Positions 6,744-13,547 of a stretch of DNA of 40,155 nt are shown here, piece after piece. This DNA comes from a virus, in the IMG/VR virus record IMGVR_UViG_3300044940_000071, positions 1 to 40,155 of that record, one strand, 5' to 3'. Both the position numbers and the translations under genes were made by a program. The notes under the pieces are model-generated. The model did no database searches. It was not told the DNA's origin and saw nothing but the letters and a program-made list of their open reading frames with translations. Every line of letters begins with the position of its first letter. The first letter of the stretch is position 1.

Positions 6744-7169
6744 ATGCCAAAAACTTTAATCGGTATTGACCCGGATACAGAGAAAAATGGTGTGGCTTGT
6801 CTTACGTCCGGCAAGCCTGAATCTTTAGAACTGTTCTCTTTCGATTTTTTTGAAACGTTGGACTTTATTAAAGCAAAAGACCCGGATGTGGTCTATATCA
6901 GCGCAGGCTGGCTGCATAAAGCTAACTTCAATGCCAAATCAAAAAACCTTAGAGTACAGGCACGGATTGGTCAATATATCGGAGCTAACCATCAGGTCGG
7001 TAAACTTATTCAGCAATTCTGCGAAAAGCAAGGCATCCACTACCTGCTTATCATTCCAACGCAGTCAAAGGTTGTAGAGCATGATTACTTCTGCGCTATT
7101 GCAGGAAAGAAATTCATCCGTACGAACCAAGACCAACGAGATGCTGCAATGCTTATTATAGGTCGCTAA
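6744..7169 (+). CDS. RuvC-like Holliday junction resolvase, 141 aa
   Basis: This has an RNase H-fold endonuclease pattern. LIGIDPDTEKNGVA at residues 5-18 carries the first catalytic Asp (D9). An internal VYISAGW strand follows, and the C-terminal NQDQRDAAMLII carries the late acidic residue expected of RuvC-type resolvases. It is shorter than bacterial RuvC (about 170 aa), as in some phage versions. It probably resolves branched replication or recombination intermediates before packaging, complementing RecT and the exonuclease. It is one of only three protein genes on the plus strand and starts at the divergent control region. Confidence 0.75.
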   Translation: MPKTLIGIDPDTEKNGVACLTSGKPESLELFSFDFFETLDFIKAKDPDVVYISAGWLHKANFNAKSKNLRVQARIGQYIGANHQVGKLIQQFCEKQGIHYLLIIPTQSKVVEHDYFCAIAGKKFIRTNQDQRDAAMLIIGR

Positions 7170-7201
7170 GTCGTTGTTAACAGAATTAAAACGGAATTGA
7201 T

Positions 7202-7209
7202 TATATTTG
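7202..7209 (+). promoter_or_regulatory. Promoter -7 element before the structured RNA
   Basis: TATATTTG matches TAnnTTTG exactly and lies about 5 nt before the first paired base of the RNA at 7215. No TTTG is found at the usual 21-nt spacing upstream (the nearest TTG is at 7174-7176), so it may need an activator or be weak. Confidence 0.6.
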
Positions 7210-7213
7210 CAAT

Positions 7214-7371
7214 GGCAACGCACCCGTAAAAGGGGTTTGGAACAGCCTCCCAAAACATTATCGGGGGAAGACCACTTGGTCTTCCGTAGGGGCTGCAAAA
7301 ATTCAAACATACTCTCCGAGTCCAAAGAGCTGTGACAAGGCCAGCTACGGAGGTCAATGGCGTTGCTTTTT
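7214..7371 (+). ncRNA. Structured non-coding RNA of about 158 nt, family unknown
   Basis: No reading frame in this stretch looks real, but it folds well. P1 pairs GCAACGC 7215-7221 with GCGTTGC 7360-7366 and encloses everything. P2 is the hairpin ACCC/GGGT (7222-7225 with 7233-7236). P3 pairs CAGCCTC 7243-7249 with GGGGCTG 7289-7295. P4 inside it is a perfect 8-bp hairpin GGAAGACC-ACTT-GGTCTTCC (7266-7285). P5 pairs CTCCG 7314-7318 with CGGAG 7348-7352. P6 pairs AGCTG 7328-7332 with CAGCT 7342-7346. TTTTT (7367-7371) follows P1 directly, as in an intrinsic terminator, and a TATATTTG element lies just upstream. I cannot assign a known RNA class. Confidence 0.7.
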
Positions 7372-7379
7372 ATTTATGA

Positions 7380-7442
7380 TAACAAATAAGCATCCAAAAC
7401 CAGACACCAAAAGCCTCAATTTCATATCTTTGTCCGAAACTT
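7380..7442 (+). promoter_or_regulatory. Phage-specific promoter repeat, copy 1
   Basis: The segment contains AACAAATAAGCATCCAAAAC, then CATATCTTTGTCCGAAACTT with a perfect -7 element TATCTTTG at 7425-7432. A close copy lies at 7712-7776 and a partial one on the minus strand at 39608-39579. No TTTG sits 21 nt upstream of the -7 element, so the shared upstream CATCCAAAACC box may replace the usual -33 contact. It should drive the 7494-7700 gene with an about 55-nt leader. Confidence 0.6.
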
Positions 7443-7493
7443 GATAATGCTACTACGCAAAACCATTTTTATTCAGAACAAAACTTAATTAAA

Positions 7494-7700
7494 ATGACAA
7501 CAAGAACAGTAATTAGCAAAAGTGCTAAAAGAAAAATGACATCAATGGTAGAATTTCCGATTGAAGTGAATGGTAAGGAACAAATGAAAAGAGTTATCCG
7601 ATACAGGGCGAATGACTTTACGGAACAAGTGGTTTACAGAACGAAACTTCCAAACGGAAAATATACCTCCATTACGAAGCACGAACTGGCACGGAAATAA
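7494..7700 (+). CDS. Small basic protein, 68 aa, unknown function
   Basis: A basic protein (starts MTTRTVISKSAKRKMTSM, ends KHELARK) with a probable central beta region (FPIEVNGKEQMKRVIRYRA). I recognise no family. It stands alone on the plus strand, has its own promoter (copy 1 of the repeat at 7380-7442) and is followed by a second copy at 7712-7776. It therefore looks like a small independently expressed cassette between direct repeats, as in phage morons. An anti-defence or host-control role is possible but not shown. Confidence 0.7.
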   Translation: MTTRTVISKSAKRKMTSMVEFPIEVNGKEQMKRVIRYRANDFTEQVVYRTKLPNGKYTSITKHELARK

Positions 7701-7711
7701 TGAATTTCGTC

Positions 7712-7776
7712 TAACAAATAAACATCCAAAACCATGACATTAAAATCCTTGCTTTTCATATCTTTGCCCGAAACTT
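7712..7776 (+). promoter_or_regulatory. Phage-specific promoter repeat, copy 2
   Basis: This is a near copy of 7380-7442, with the AACAAATAAACATCCAAAAC box and a perfect -7 TATCTTTG at 7759-7766. Positions 7747-7776 are identical over 30 nt to the minus strand at 39608-39579. No plus-strand gene follows. Transcription from here would run antisense into the 7783-8340 gene, the last of the lysis block. Confidence 0.6.
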
Positions 7777-7782
7777 TTTGTA

Positions 7783-8340
7783 TTAAAGTTCGCTGATAAA
7801 GGTTACGGTATTTACCGGAGCAACAATTTTTCCACCATAGTACGGAAACAAAAACAAACCTGCCATTGGCTTTGTTTTCACGTCAACATCAACAGTGAAG
7901 TTATTAACGCTGAAAATAAACTTGCCGGAAACATATCGTATTGAAGTGCGCAGGTCTTTAATATCTCCATCAAAGTCCTTCCAATGCAGCGTACAGATGA
8001 GTTTATCTTTCAGTTTCGTTCCGCCATCATACACATAACTCATCAGTTTCACTCCATCGGTCATTTTCTTTAGTCCTATCCGTGCTGAAGTATGATGAGG
8101 GTCTATGCCATAGGTGAAGCCCCAGATTTTATGCACGCAAGGATATTCATCCGTTCCGGCAACAAACTTCCATGAGGTCGTGATGGTAACCAATCGGCTC
8201 TCAAGCGTTGTTCCGTTGTGTGTAAGGATAGGATGGTTGCAATAATGACTGCCTTTTTTGATGGTGTACTTCATTTGCTTTTTCGTGAAGAGGTTTTTAA
8301 AAAACTGAATCACAGCTTTGAAGATTTCAGCTATATCCAT
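7783..8340 (-). CDS. Hypothetical protein ending the lysis/tail block, 185 aa
   Basis: The N-terminus is amphipathic (DIAEIFKAVIQFFKNLFTKK). The remainder is rich in beta strands and aromatic residues (HKIWGFTYGIDPHH, KLICTLHWKDFDGDIKDL) and suggests a beta-sandwich. I see no catalytic motif of known endolysins. The start overlaps the end of the DUF5675-like gene by 14 nt, so the two are translationally coupled. It is the last gene of the leftward late block. Its place after the probable holin genes makes it a candidate for an unrecognised lysis or host-surface-binding protein. That is inference. Confidence 0.65.
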   Translation of the reverse strand: MDIAEIFKAVIQFFKNLFTKKQMKYTIKKGSHYCNHPILTHNGTTLESRLVTITTSWKFVAGTDEYPCVHKIWGFTYGIDPHHTSARIGLKKMTDGVKLMSYVYDGGTKLKDKLICTLHWKDFDGDIKDLRTSIRYVSGKFIFSVNNFTVDVDVKTKPMAGLFLFPYYGGKIVAPVNTVTFISEL

Positions 8341-8797
8341 TTTTAACTATTAGTCTGAATGCCTTACATTCCATAAACAAGTTAAACCGCTGCACTGTAT
8401 CGCCTGAATGTATGATGTCAAGACTGCCGTCTAAATTCAGGTCTTTAAGCGCAGAACCAAGAGCAATACAGCCTTTTAACTGAAAAAAGTAATTAGCCGA
8501 ATGAATCCTGATGCCTGTACGACCCGGAACATTCAATACCTCATACGTAAATATATCTCTTCCTTTTAATTCAGAAAGCCTGCGGCTTCGTGTATAAACG
8601 CAAGGATATTCACCTTCCGGTATGCAACTTATATCAGGTTTGTTTCCTTTCCATGCAAGTTCTAAGGTCTTGCAGACAAAAATGTTTTCATTCTTTACGG
8701 CTGTCAGCGTTCCGAGCGTCTGTCTGTCATCAGAGAAAAAGCGAACAAGCGTAGCCGTTGGAAATGTTAAACCATAGCTTTCAATAGGCTCGCTCAT
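8327..8797 (-). CDS. DUF5675-family protein, 156 aa
   Basis: Family signatures are CKTLELAWKGN (about residues 42-52), SCIPEGEYPC (about 57-66), NVPGRTGIRIHSANY (about 89-103) and the GCIALG turn (about 109-114). DUF5675 proteins are common in Bacteroidota phages and mobile elements, often near lysis genes, but their reaction is not established. His and Cys residues in IRIHSANY and KGCIALG could form an active site resembling L,D-transpeptidase-like folds, but I cannot show it. The ATG at 8797 overlaps the stop of the YegP-like gene (ATGA). Confidence 0.75.
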   Translation of the reverse strand: MSEPIESYGLTFPTATLVRFFSDDRQTLGTLTAVKNENIFVCKTLELAWKGNKPDISCIPEGEYPCVYTRSRRLSELKGRDIFTYEVLNVPGRTGIRIHSANYFFQLKGCIALGSALKDLNLDGSLDIIHSGDTVQRFNLFMECKAFRLIVKNGYS

Positions 8798-8970
8798 TCA
8801 AAAACAATCTTGCCCGATTGAATGACTTTCAGCAGTGCATGAAAGCCTTTAACACACATGGCCTTCGATTTGTAGCCTTCCGCTCCGCCTGCAACCTTCC
8901 TTCCGTTGCGGGCAACGGCACGCCAATACCATTGACCATTCTTTTTTGACTTGTAAAACTGTATTCTCAT
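8794..8970 (-). CDS. YegP-like DUF1508 protein, 58 aa
   Basis: A short protein with the DUF1508 pattern: RIQFYKSKKNGQWYWRAVAR, NGRKVAGGAEGYKSK and then a C-terminal helix with HALLKVIQSG. The family is small and widespread, and its function is not clear. Both ends overlap neighbours by ATGA (the stop of the holin-like gene at 8967, the start of DUF5675 at 8797). This is strong evidence that the gene is translated even though it is short. It lies inside the probable lysis cassette. Confidence 0.8.
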   Translation of the reverse strand: MRIQFYKSKKNGQWYWRAVARNGRKVAGGAEGYKSKAMCVKGFHALLKVIQSGKIVFE

Positions 8971-9281
8971 AGCCTTAGTTTTTGTTTTAAAATCTTTACA
9001 GCGCCTTCATAAATAAGATGCGACCAAAGAACGCCATTAATGATTCCAAGTTTATCAGCTTCTGTAAGTTTGTAATAAGTGAATCCAACAATGACAGACA
9101 CGGTCATGGCTCTCCAGAAGCGTGGTATAAAACCAATCAACGTCTGATATTTAAGATTCCTGATACTGTCAGAACCTTTTGCAAAGAGGTAATTAACAGC
9201 AACCGATGTAAAAGCCACAGCCCAATTGACCGTATCAAGGTATTCAACGGCTTTCTGTATTAAGTAGTTTAATATATCCAT
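8967..9281 (-). CDS. Holin-like small membrane protein, 104 aa
   Basis: Hydrophobic segments lie at about residues 18-35 (NWAVAFTSVAVNYLFAKG), 57-70 (AMTVSVIVGFTYYK) and 79-95. The C-terminus is basic (KILKQKLRL). This size and layout fit a phage holin, which permeabilises the inner membrane at lysis. It is the largest of three consecutive small membrane proteins (9637-8967) at the end of the tail genes. Holins cannot be identified by motif, so the call depends on context. Confidence 0.55.
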   Translation of the reverse strand: MDILNYLIQKAVEYLDTVNWAVAFTSVAVNYLFAKGSDSIRNLKYQTLIGFIPRFWRAMTVSVIVGFTYYKLTEADKLGIINGVLWSHLIYEGAVKILKQKLRL

Positions 9282-9284
9282 AAC

Positions 9285-9374
9285 TTAAATAATAAGCAAA
9301 ATTAAAAGAAACAAAATTCCGGCAATACCAAGCAATGTAAGCGCATCCTCTAACCTTTCTTCTTTACTGTTCAT
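9285..9374 (-). CDS. Small single-pass membrane peptide, 29 aa
   Basis: The peptide has a charged start (MNSKEERLEDA) and a continuous hydrophobic helix (LTLLGIAGILFLLILLII) that reaches the C-terminus. Its ATG overlaps the stop of the preceding gene as TGATG, which supports coupled translation. It sits between two other small membrane genes in the probable lysis cassette, so a role in lysis or its timing is plausible. At this length the evidence is only the overlap and the composition. Confidence 0.55.
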   Translation of the reverse strand: MNSKEERLEDALTLLGIAGILFLLILLII

Positions 9375-9637
9375 CAGTTTTTGAATGTAAAGTTATATTC
9401 TTTCATCAACATCTCATACTTTTCATTAAAGTGCCTAATCCATTCATCGGTGTATTCCTTGTAAATGCCGTTTACTTTTTGATTGGCATAAACCATCGAA
9501 TCTATCTTTATCCGCATCAGGTCTATCTTCCTTGCTATGGAGCGTGAAACGTAGCGGAGATAACTGAAAGTTAAAGTAAGAAGAATGGCTACAAGGACAG
9601 ATTGGTATTCGTTTAAAAAAGCAAAGATATGATTCAT
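9374..9637 (-). CDS. Single-pass membrane protein with cytoplasmic coil, 87 aa
   Basis: One transmembrane segment lies at about residues 13-29 (SVLVAILLTLTFSYLRY). A charged helical part of about 55 residues follows (KIDLMRIKIDSM ... HFNEKYEMLMKEYNF). This resembles i-spanin or small accessory holin proteins, but no motif proves it. It overlaps the end of the 9634-11112 tail gene by ATGA and the start of the 29-residue peptide by one base. Confidence 0.6.
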   Translation of the reverse strand: MNHIFAFLNEYQSVLVAILLTLTFSYLRYVSRSIARKIDLMRIKIDSMVYANQKVNGIYKEYTDEWIRHFNEKYEMLMKEYNFTFKN

Positions 9638-11112
9638 ACAAAAGTCGTGGCAATTGCAAAAGTAGTATTATTTATCTTTCTTAAAAGCAAATTTAAAATC
9701 TGCCGGTCGCTTAAGAAAGCATTGTTGCAGTCTATAAAAGGCTGACTTGTTACGTTCGTTACTTCAACAATGTTTACGCTATAACCTTTGCCGACAGGAC
9801 TATTTTCAACTTCATTCTTATTAAAGACGTAAGGCAAGGCATCGTAAACATCACAGTCTGAATTGTATTGACCTATATCAGTACCTCTCTGTCTTACGGC
9901 AATGTAAGTGCATTGCACGTCATTCATCAGCAGGTTTATGTATTCGTTAATCTCAAAAGCCGAATTGCAGTCAATCGGTGAATTATTTACATTATGGTCA
10001 TTCACTCTTATTCCATCGGCTTCTGCCGTTAAACGAATAAAATCTTCAATACTCCAAAGGCCGGCCAAGCCTGATTGGCATTGAATGAATGAATACGTCA
10101 TCTGCTGGCTATTGAATTTAACTTTCAGTACCGGATAGCCGTTCGTGTCTTTTACAAGTAATTTACGAAAAAGTGAAGACGCAGAAACATCCTTGTTATC
10201 ACAATTCATCGCAGAACAATTAGCTGTCTGCGTCTGAACAAAAAGCTGTGTGAAAAGCTGATAACTGCAAAATCCTTCAATGCTTATATTACAGCCTACA
10301 CGGGCGTAATTGCCTGTGATGGTTACATTGGTATCTTCTGCATCTTCTTTTGAAATAGTTCCGCTGCCGGTATCAAAAAACCATTGGTAGGTTATGTCTT
10401 CTCCCGGATAACCATCAACCGTTACAGATACATTAAATACATTAGCTCCGGACGGATTAGTCTGGTCTTCTGTTATTTCAACACTAAAAACATTGATGCA
10501 GTATGAATCGCAGATTCTTGCACTAAAAAAGTATTCTGTTGAATTACTTACTACTTTATTAAAGTCTCTATAACCACTCCAATTCCTGACGCAAATCCTG
10601 TAAGTACCATCGCCATAATCAGTCAACACTGCTGCAACAGGAATGTTTAATGCAAGCATAATTGCCGTTGAAAATGAATTAAAATTTGTTGAAATGTTAA
10701 TAGACTGACCACCACCGTATAATAATACATCTCCGTATATTTCATTAATAATCACTGTATCCAGATAAACACACTGCTGGCAGGCTTCATATTCGGCATT
10801 GTCAATAATCGTACTTGTAAACGAACCTGTTGCATGATAAAGCGTAACAGGCTGGTCGCAGGTTAGCCATAAATAGATGGTTGTATTACCACCTGTAACC
10901 TGTCCTTGCTCAATATCTACAATATAATGTCCGCCCGGAGCTGCGTTGTTGACAACAGCAAAAAAAGCAAATGGTGCTGCACTGCTAACATCACTATAAC
11001 TACTATTCGCAGATGTCGTATCAACAAAGTTCCCGCAGATGTCAATGCCGGTAACAACATTACTACCGGCTATCGCATTAGGAACAACAAACCGATGTTT
11101 ATAGCCTGTCAT
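9634..11112 (-). CDS. Probable tail or baseplate protein with Ig/PKD-like segment, 492 aa
   Basis: A Cys-rich, mostly beta protein. Around residues 225-285 (VDGYPGEDITYQWFFDTGSG ... VTITG) it looks like an Ig/PKD-type domain. Near the C-terminus a motif repeats: SPIDCNSAFEINEYINLLM and QPFIDCNNAFLSDRQILNLLL. The same kind of motif appears in the next protein (11124-11462, TPVDMNSDFIQILHGLL). I do not know its role. Position after the main tail genes and before lysis suggests a distal tail, fibre or receptor-binding component. Translation is coupled to the 9374-9637 gene. Confidence 0.6.
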   Translation of the reverse strand: MTGYKHRFVVPNAIAGSNVVTGIDICGNFVDTTSANSSYSDVSSAAPFAFFAVVNNAAPGGHYIVDIEQGQVTGGNTTIYLWLTCDQPVTLYHATGSFTSTIIDNAEYEACQQCVYLDTVIINEIYGDVLLYGGGQSINISTNFNSFSTAIMLALNIPVAAVLTDYGDGTYRICVRNWSGYRDFNKVVSNSTEYFFSARICDSYCINVFSVEITEDQTNPSGANVFNVSVTVDGYPGEDITYQWFFDTGSGTISKEDAEDTNVTITGNYARVGCNISIEGFCSYQLFTQLFVQTQTANCSAMNCDNKDVSASSLFRKLLVKDTNGYPVLKVKFNSQQMTYSFIQCQSGLAGLWSIEDFIRLTAEADGIRVNDHNVNNSPIDCNSAFEINEYINLLMNDVQCTYIAVRQRGTDIGQYNSDCDVYDALPYVFNKNEVENSPVGKGYSVNIVEVTNVTSQPFIDCNNAFLSDRQILNLLLRKINNTTFAIATTFV

Positions 11113-11123
11113 TGGAACAGCAA

Positions 11124-11462
11124 TCAGTTATCTTCTACAAGCGCAATGCAAAGCTGACCGTTTGTATCATAGTAAATACACTTACGCAAGGCTTCAAGCC
11201 ATGTAAGATTATGATTTTCTATCGGTGTATTTCCTGCCGATGTAATTCGCTTGTAATTCAGAACCATCTTACCGTTTGCGCCATGACTTAGCAAACCGTG
11301 TAATATCTGAATAAAATCGCTGTTCATATCAACAGGCGTATTGCTAAGGTTTGTCGCCAGAGCTTTTGCACGAAGTCCGAACCTGCCTGTTGCCGTGTCT
11401 TTAACAAGGATTGAATTTATTATTTCCGCTAATTGAGCGTTTGAAATATCTATTGCTGCCAT
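11124..11462 (-). CDS. Hypothetical tail-region protein, 112 aa
   Basis: The protein contains SILVKDTATGRFGLRAK and TPVDMNSDFIQILHGLL, related to stretches of the larger downstream protein (LLVKDTNGYPVLKVKF and SPIDCNSAFEINEYINLL). It therefore looks like a shorter relative, or a piece generated by duplication. No enzymatic motif is seen. It lies between the 11474-12046 and 9634-11112 genes with gaps of 11 nt on each side, in the second late block. A minor virion component is the likely role. Confidence 0.55.
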   Translation of the reverse strand: MAAIDISNAQLAEIINSILVKDTATGRFGLRAKALATNLSNTPVDMNSDFIQILHGLLSHGANGKMVLNYKRITSAGNTPIENHNLTWLEALRKCIYYDTNGQLCIALVEDN

Positions 11463-11473
11463 AGTTCACGGTT

Positions 11474-12046
11474 TTATACAGGGTCAATGTCTTCAAGCGT
11501 AAACGGTGCATTGATACGAGGCGGTGAAATCCTACCGTCCCATTTAATCGTACCTTGCAGCAAAGTGTTTTCTTCTGTTGCTTCAGGAATAACTTCGCTA
11601 AGGTCAATCGAAGCTTTTATACCGGAATTTCCTCCGTACAGCTTGCCTGCATTGGTAAGATACCAGATGAGGAAAGAACCACCGCACTCCAACACGCGCA
11701 TTGCCTGATAGTTGATGTCCGTATTGTCATCAATCTTAATGTTAATAGTGCGCTTCTTTGTAATGGTAATAGTCCTCTTGTGCGAAAAAACCTTTTGCTG
11801 AGTTTCAGGTAAAGGCTGGTCGCCTATCACGGTTAAATGCCTGATAGCCGATGCTGACGGGTCAGTGTTTGAAACACGTGCAGCCCATTCTGCTACATCA
11901 GTCCAATCATTCAGAGGATTGCCGATGTTAGCTATGAAGATGTCTGTAATCTGTCCTTCAAGGACGGTAGGATTACATTCGGAGAAACTCCAGACAGGTA
12001 CGGCAAACGTACAGTCGGTAGGACAATTAATAATCTGTTGGCTCAT
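11474..12046 (-). CDS. Probable minor tail protein, 190 aa
   Basis: It starts MSQQIINCPTDCTFAVPVW and is mostly beta, with a basic central run (HKRTITITKKRTINIKI, about residues 89-105) and a Cys at ECGGSFLIWYLTN. I recognise no family. It is the first gene of the second late block, 28 nt downstream of a candidate -7 element (TTGCTTTG, 12081-12074). Two GTAAC-N5-GTTAC palindromes lie upstream. The TnpB gene lies behind it in the opposite direction, so this block is transcribed separately from the main tail operon. Confidence 0.6.
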   Translation of the reverse strand: MSQQIINCPTDCTFAVPVWSFSECNPTVLEGQITDIFIANIGNPLNDWTDVAEWAARVSNTDPSASAIRHLTVIGDQPLPETQQKVFSHKRTITITKKRTINIKIDDNTDINYQAMRVLECGGSFLIWYLTNAGKLYGGNSGIKASIDLSEVIPEATEENTLLQGTIKWDGRISPPRINAPFTLEDIDPV

Positions 12047-12073
12047 GTTTTTATGTTTTTTAAGTTAATACCG

Positions 12074-12157
12074 CAAAGCAACAATCATAAAAAACGGTTT
12101 CAACAAGTTTTCTTATTTTGTAACCAAAAGTTACATGAGTTTGTAACCGATGGTTAC
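12074..12157 (-). promoter_or_regulatory. Candidate late promoter with two GTAAC-N5-GTTAC palindromes
   Basis: On the minus strand a -7-like TTGCTTTG lies at 12081-12074. Upstream are two 15-bp palindromes, GTAACCAAAAGTTAC (12120-12134) and GTAACCGATGGTTAC (12143-12157). The gap between the -7 element and the first palindrome is 38 bp, exactly as at 27244-27304. This points to a shared activator or repressor site for the late genes. Confidence 0.6.
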
Positions 12158-12205
12158 GTAAGACGCAATTCATCCCGCTCATAAATGAGGTAGGCTTTCT
12201 TACGT
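12156..12205. repeat. Nested inverted repeat, possible left end of the TnpB element
   Basis: ACGTAAGA (12156-12163) pairs with TCTTACGT (12198-12205). It encloses a perfect small hairpin CTCAT-AA-ATGAG (12178-12189). IS200/IS605-group elements carry subterminal hairpins, so this could mark the left end, about 60 bp before the TnpB start. There is no T run, so a terminator is unlikely. The element boundaries are not proven. Confidence 0.35.
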
Positions 12206-12254
12206 CTGTTGATAAATTCTTAAATAAAATATGCTTTTGTATAAAATTATTTTA

Positions 12255-12262
12255 TATCTTTG
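12255..12262 (+). promoter_or_regulatory. Promoter -7 element of tnpB
   Basis: TATCTTTG matches TAnnTTTG exactly and ends 4 nt before the GTG at 12267, so the tnpB message may be leaderless or nearly so. This also shows that the upstream in-frame ATG at 12231 is unlikely to be the start. Confidence 0.55.
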
Positions 12263-12266
12263 CATT

Positions 12267-13409
12267 GTGTTAAAAGCATATAAATATGAACTTTTGCCAA
12301 CAGCAGAGCAAAGCAATCGCATAAATCAGATTGTTGGCAGTTGCAGATTTGTGTATAATCTTGCTTTGGAGACAAAGATTTATGCCTATCAATCTCAAAA
12401 GAAGAGCATTTCCTGTTTTGAATTGATGAAGCAACTAACCGAACTCAAAGAGGATGAAAAAACAAAATGGCTCAATGATGCTCCTGCTCAAAGTTTGCAA
12501 CAGGCAATATCAAATTTAGATACTGCTTTTTCAAATTTTTTCAGAGGCAAAGCAAGTTTTCCAAAGTTCAAGAAGAAAAGAAACAAGCAATCATTCCGTA
12601 TTCCACAAGGCATTAAAGTTGATTTTGAAAATTGGAAAGTGTTTATTCCAAAATTAAAATGGGTTGAATTTTGCAGGGACAGAAAGTTCAGTGGTGAAAT
12701 AAGACAAGCAACGGTAACAAAAACTCCAACTAACAGATATTTCATTTCCATTCTTGTTGATAACAAAAAAGAGTTGCCGAAGAAAAAACCTATAAAAGAA
12801 AAAACCGCAATAGGAATAGATGTCGGATTGAAACACTTAGTAACCTTATCAAATGGAACTAAAATAGAAAATCCAAAGTATCTTTTCCATTCGTTGAAAC
12901 GATTAAGAATAGAGCAGAGAAGTTTGCAAAGAAAATATAAGAAAGGAAAAAAGTTCGAAGAACAAAGCAACTCATATAAAAAACAAAAATTAATAGTCGC
13001 AAGGTTATATGAAAAAATAAGTAATCAACGAAAGGATTTTCTACATAAACTATCTTCTGCGATAGTCAAGCAGTATGATACGATTTGTGTTGAAAATCTA
13101 AATATACAAGGAATGGTTCAAAACAGAAATTTAAGCCGTTCCATTTCAGATGTAGGTTGGGGTATGTTTATATCTCAACTTAAATATAAGACGGAATGGT
13201 ATGGTAAAAATTTTATACAGATAGGTAGATTTGAACCATCAAGCCGTTTATGTTCCTGTGGATATTGTAATTCAGAATTAAAATTGTCAGACAGGAAATG
13301 GGCTTGCCCTGAATGTAAAAAAACACACGACAGGGACATTTTGGCTGCGAATAATATAAAAAACTTTGGGCTTCGGACTAAGCCCTTGCTCGCTAATGTA
13401 GTTCATTAG
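12267..13409 (+). CDS. tnpB: TnpB RNA-guided nuclease of the IS200/IS605 group, 380 aa
   Basis: TnpB is a small guide-RNA-directed DNA nuclease. The N-terminus LKAYKYELLPTAEQ is the usual family start, and it favours the GTG at 12267 over the ATG at 12231. The RuvC-type active site is intact: D185 in IGIDVGLKH, E276 in CVENLN and D357 in HDRDILAANN. The zinc ribbon is complete, with Cys pairs CSCGYC and CPEC in front of the last Asp. No TnpA transposase is nearby, so the element cannot move by itself. It is plus-stranded between two leftward tail blocks and interrupts no gene I can see. It could be a passenger or a domesticated nuclease. Confidence 0.9.
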   Translation: MLKAYKYELLPTAEQSNRINQIVGSCRFVYNLALETKIYAYQSQKKSISCFELMKQLTELKEDEKTKWLNDAPAQSLQQAISNLDTAFSNFFRGKASFPKFKKKRNKQSFRIPQGIKVDFENWKVFIPKLKWVEFCRDRKFSGEIRQATVTKTPTNRYFISILVDNKKELPKKKPIKEKTAIGIDVGLKHLVTLSNGTKIENPKYLFHSLKRLRIEQRSLQRKYKKGKKFEEQSNSYKKQKLIVARLYEKISNQRKDFLHKLSSAIVKQYDTICVENLNIQGMVQNRNLSRSISDVGWGMFISQLKYKTEWYGKNFIQIGRFEPSSRLCSCGYCNSELKLSDRKWACPECKKTHDRDILAANNIKNFGLRTKPLLANVVH

Positions 13410-13547
13410 AACAAGCATTGAGCAAGAACTCAACCTGCTTTAGTGTTGGGAGAAGTCAGAGATTAAGACAATTAAAACAAAAGTTAACAAGCTATGAGGA
13501 CAAATAAAAAGGTATCCGAGCAATCAAAAAGCCTTACCAGAGGGGTG
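13410..13547 (+). other. Region after tnpB: likely omega RNA scaffold and right end
   Basis: No gene is present here. TnpB elements make their guide RNA from the 3' end of the gene and the right end. Foldable pieces are TTGAG-CAAGAA-CTCAA (13418-13433). An alternative pairing is CTTGCTC (13385-13391), inside the last codons, with GAGCAAG (13420-13426). The segment GTTGGGAGAAGTCAGAG (13446-13462) looks like right-end sequence of such elements. The exact right end, and so the guide, cannot be placed from one sequence. Confidence 0.45.

Noticed and set aside
12231-12266. Upstream ATG start for TnpB
   Set aside because: The extra 12 residues lie across the promoter -7 element TATCTTTG and do not match the family N-terminus. 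The GTG at 12267 does.
12267-13409. A complete autonomous IS200/IS605 element
   Set aside because: No TnpA (Y1 transposase) frame is found on either side, and the ends cannot be fixed. Only TnpB and possible end structures are reported.
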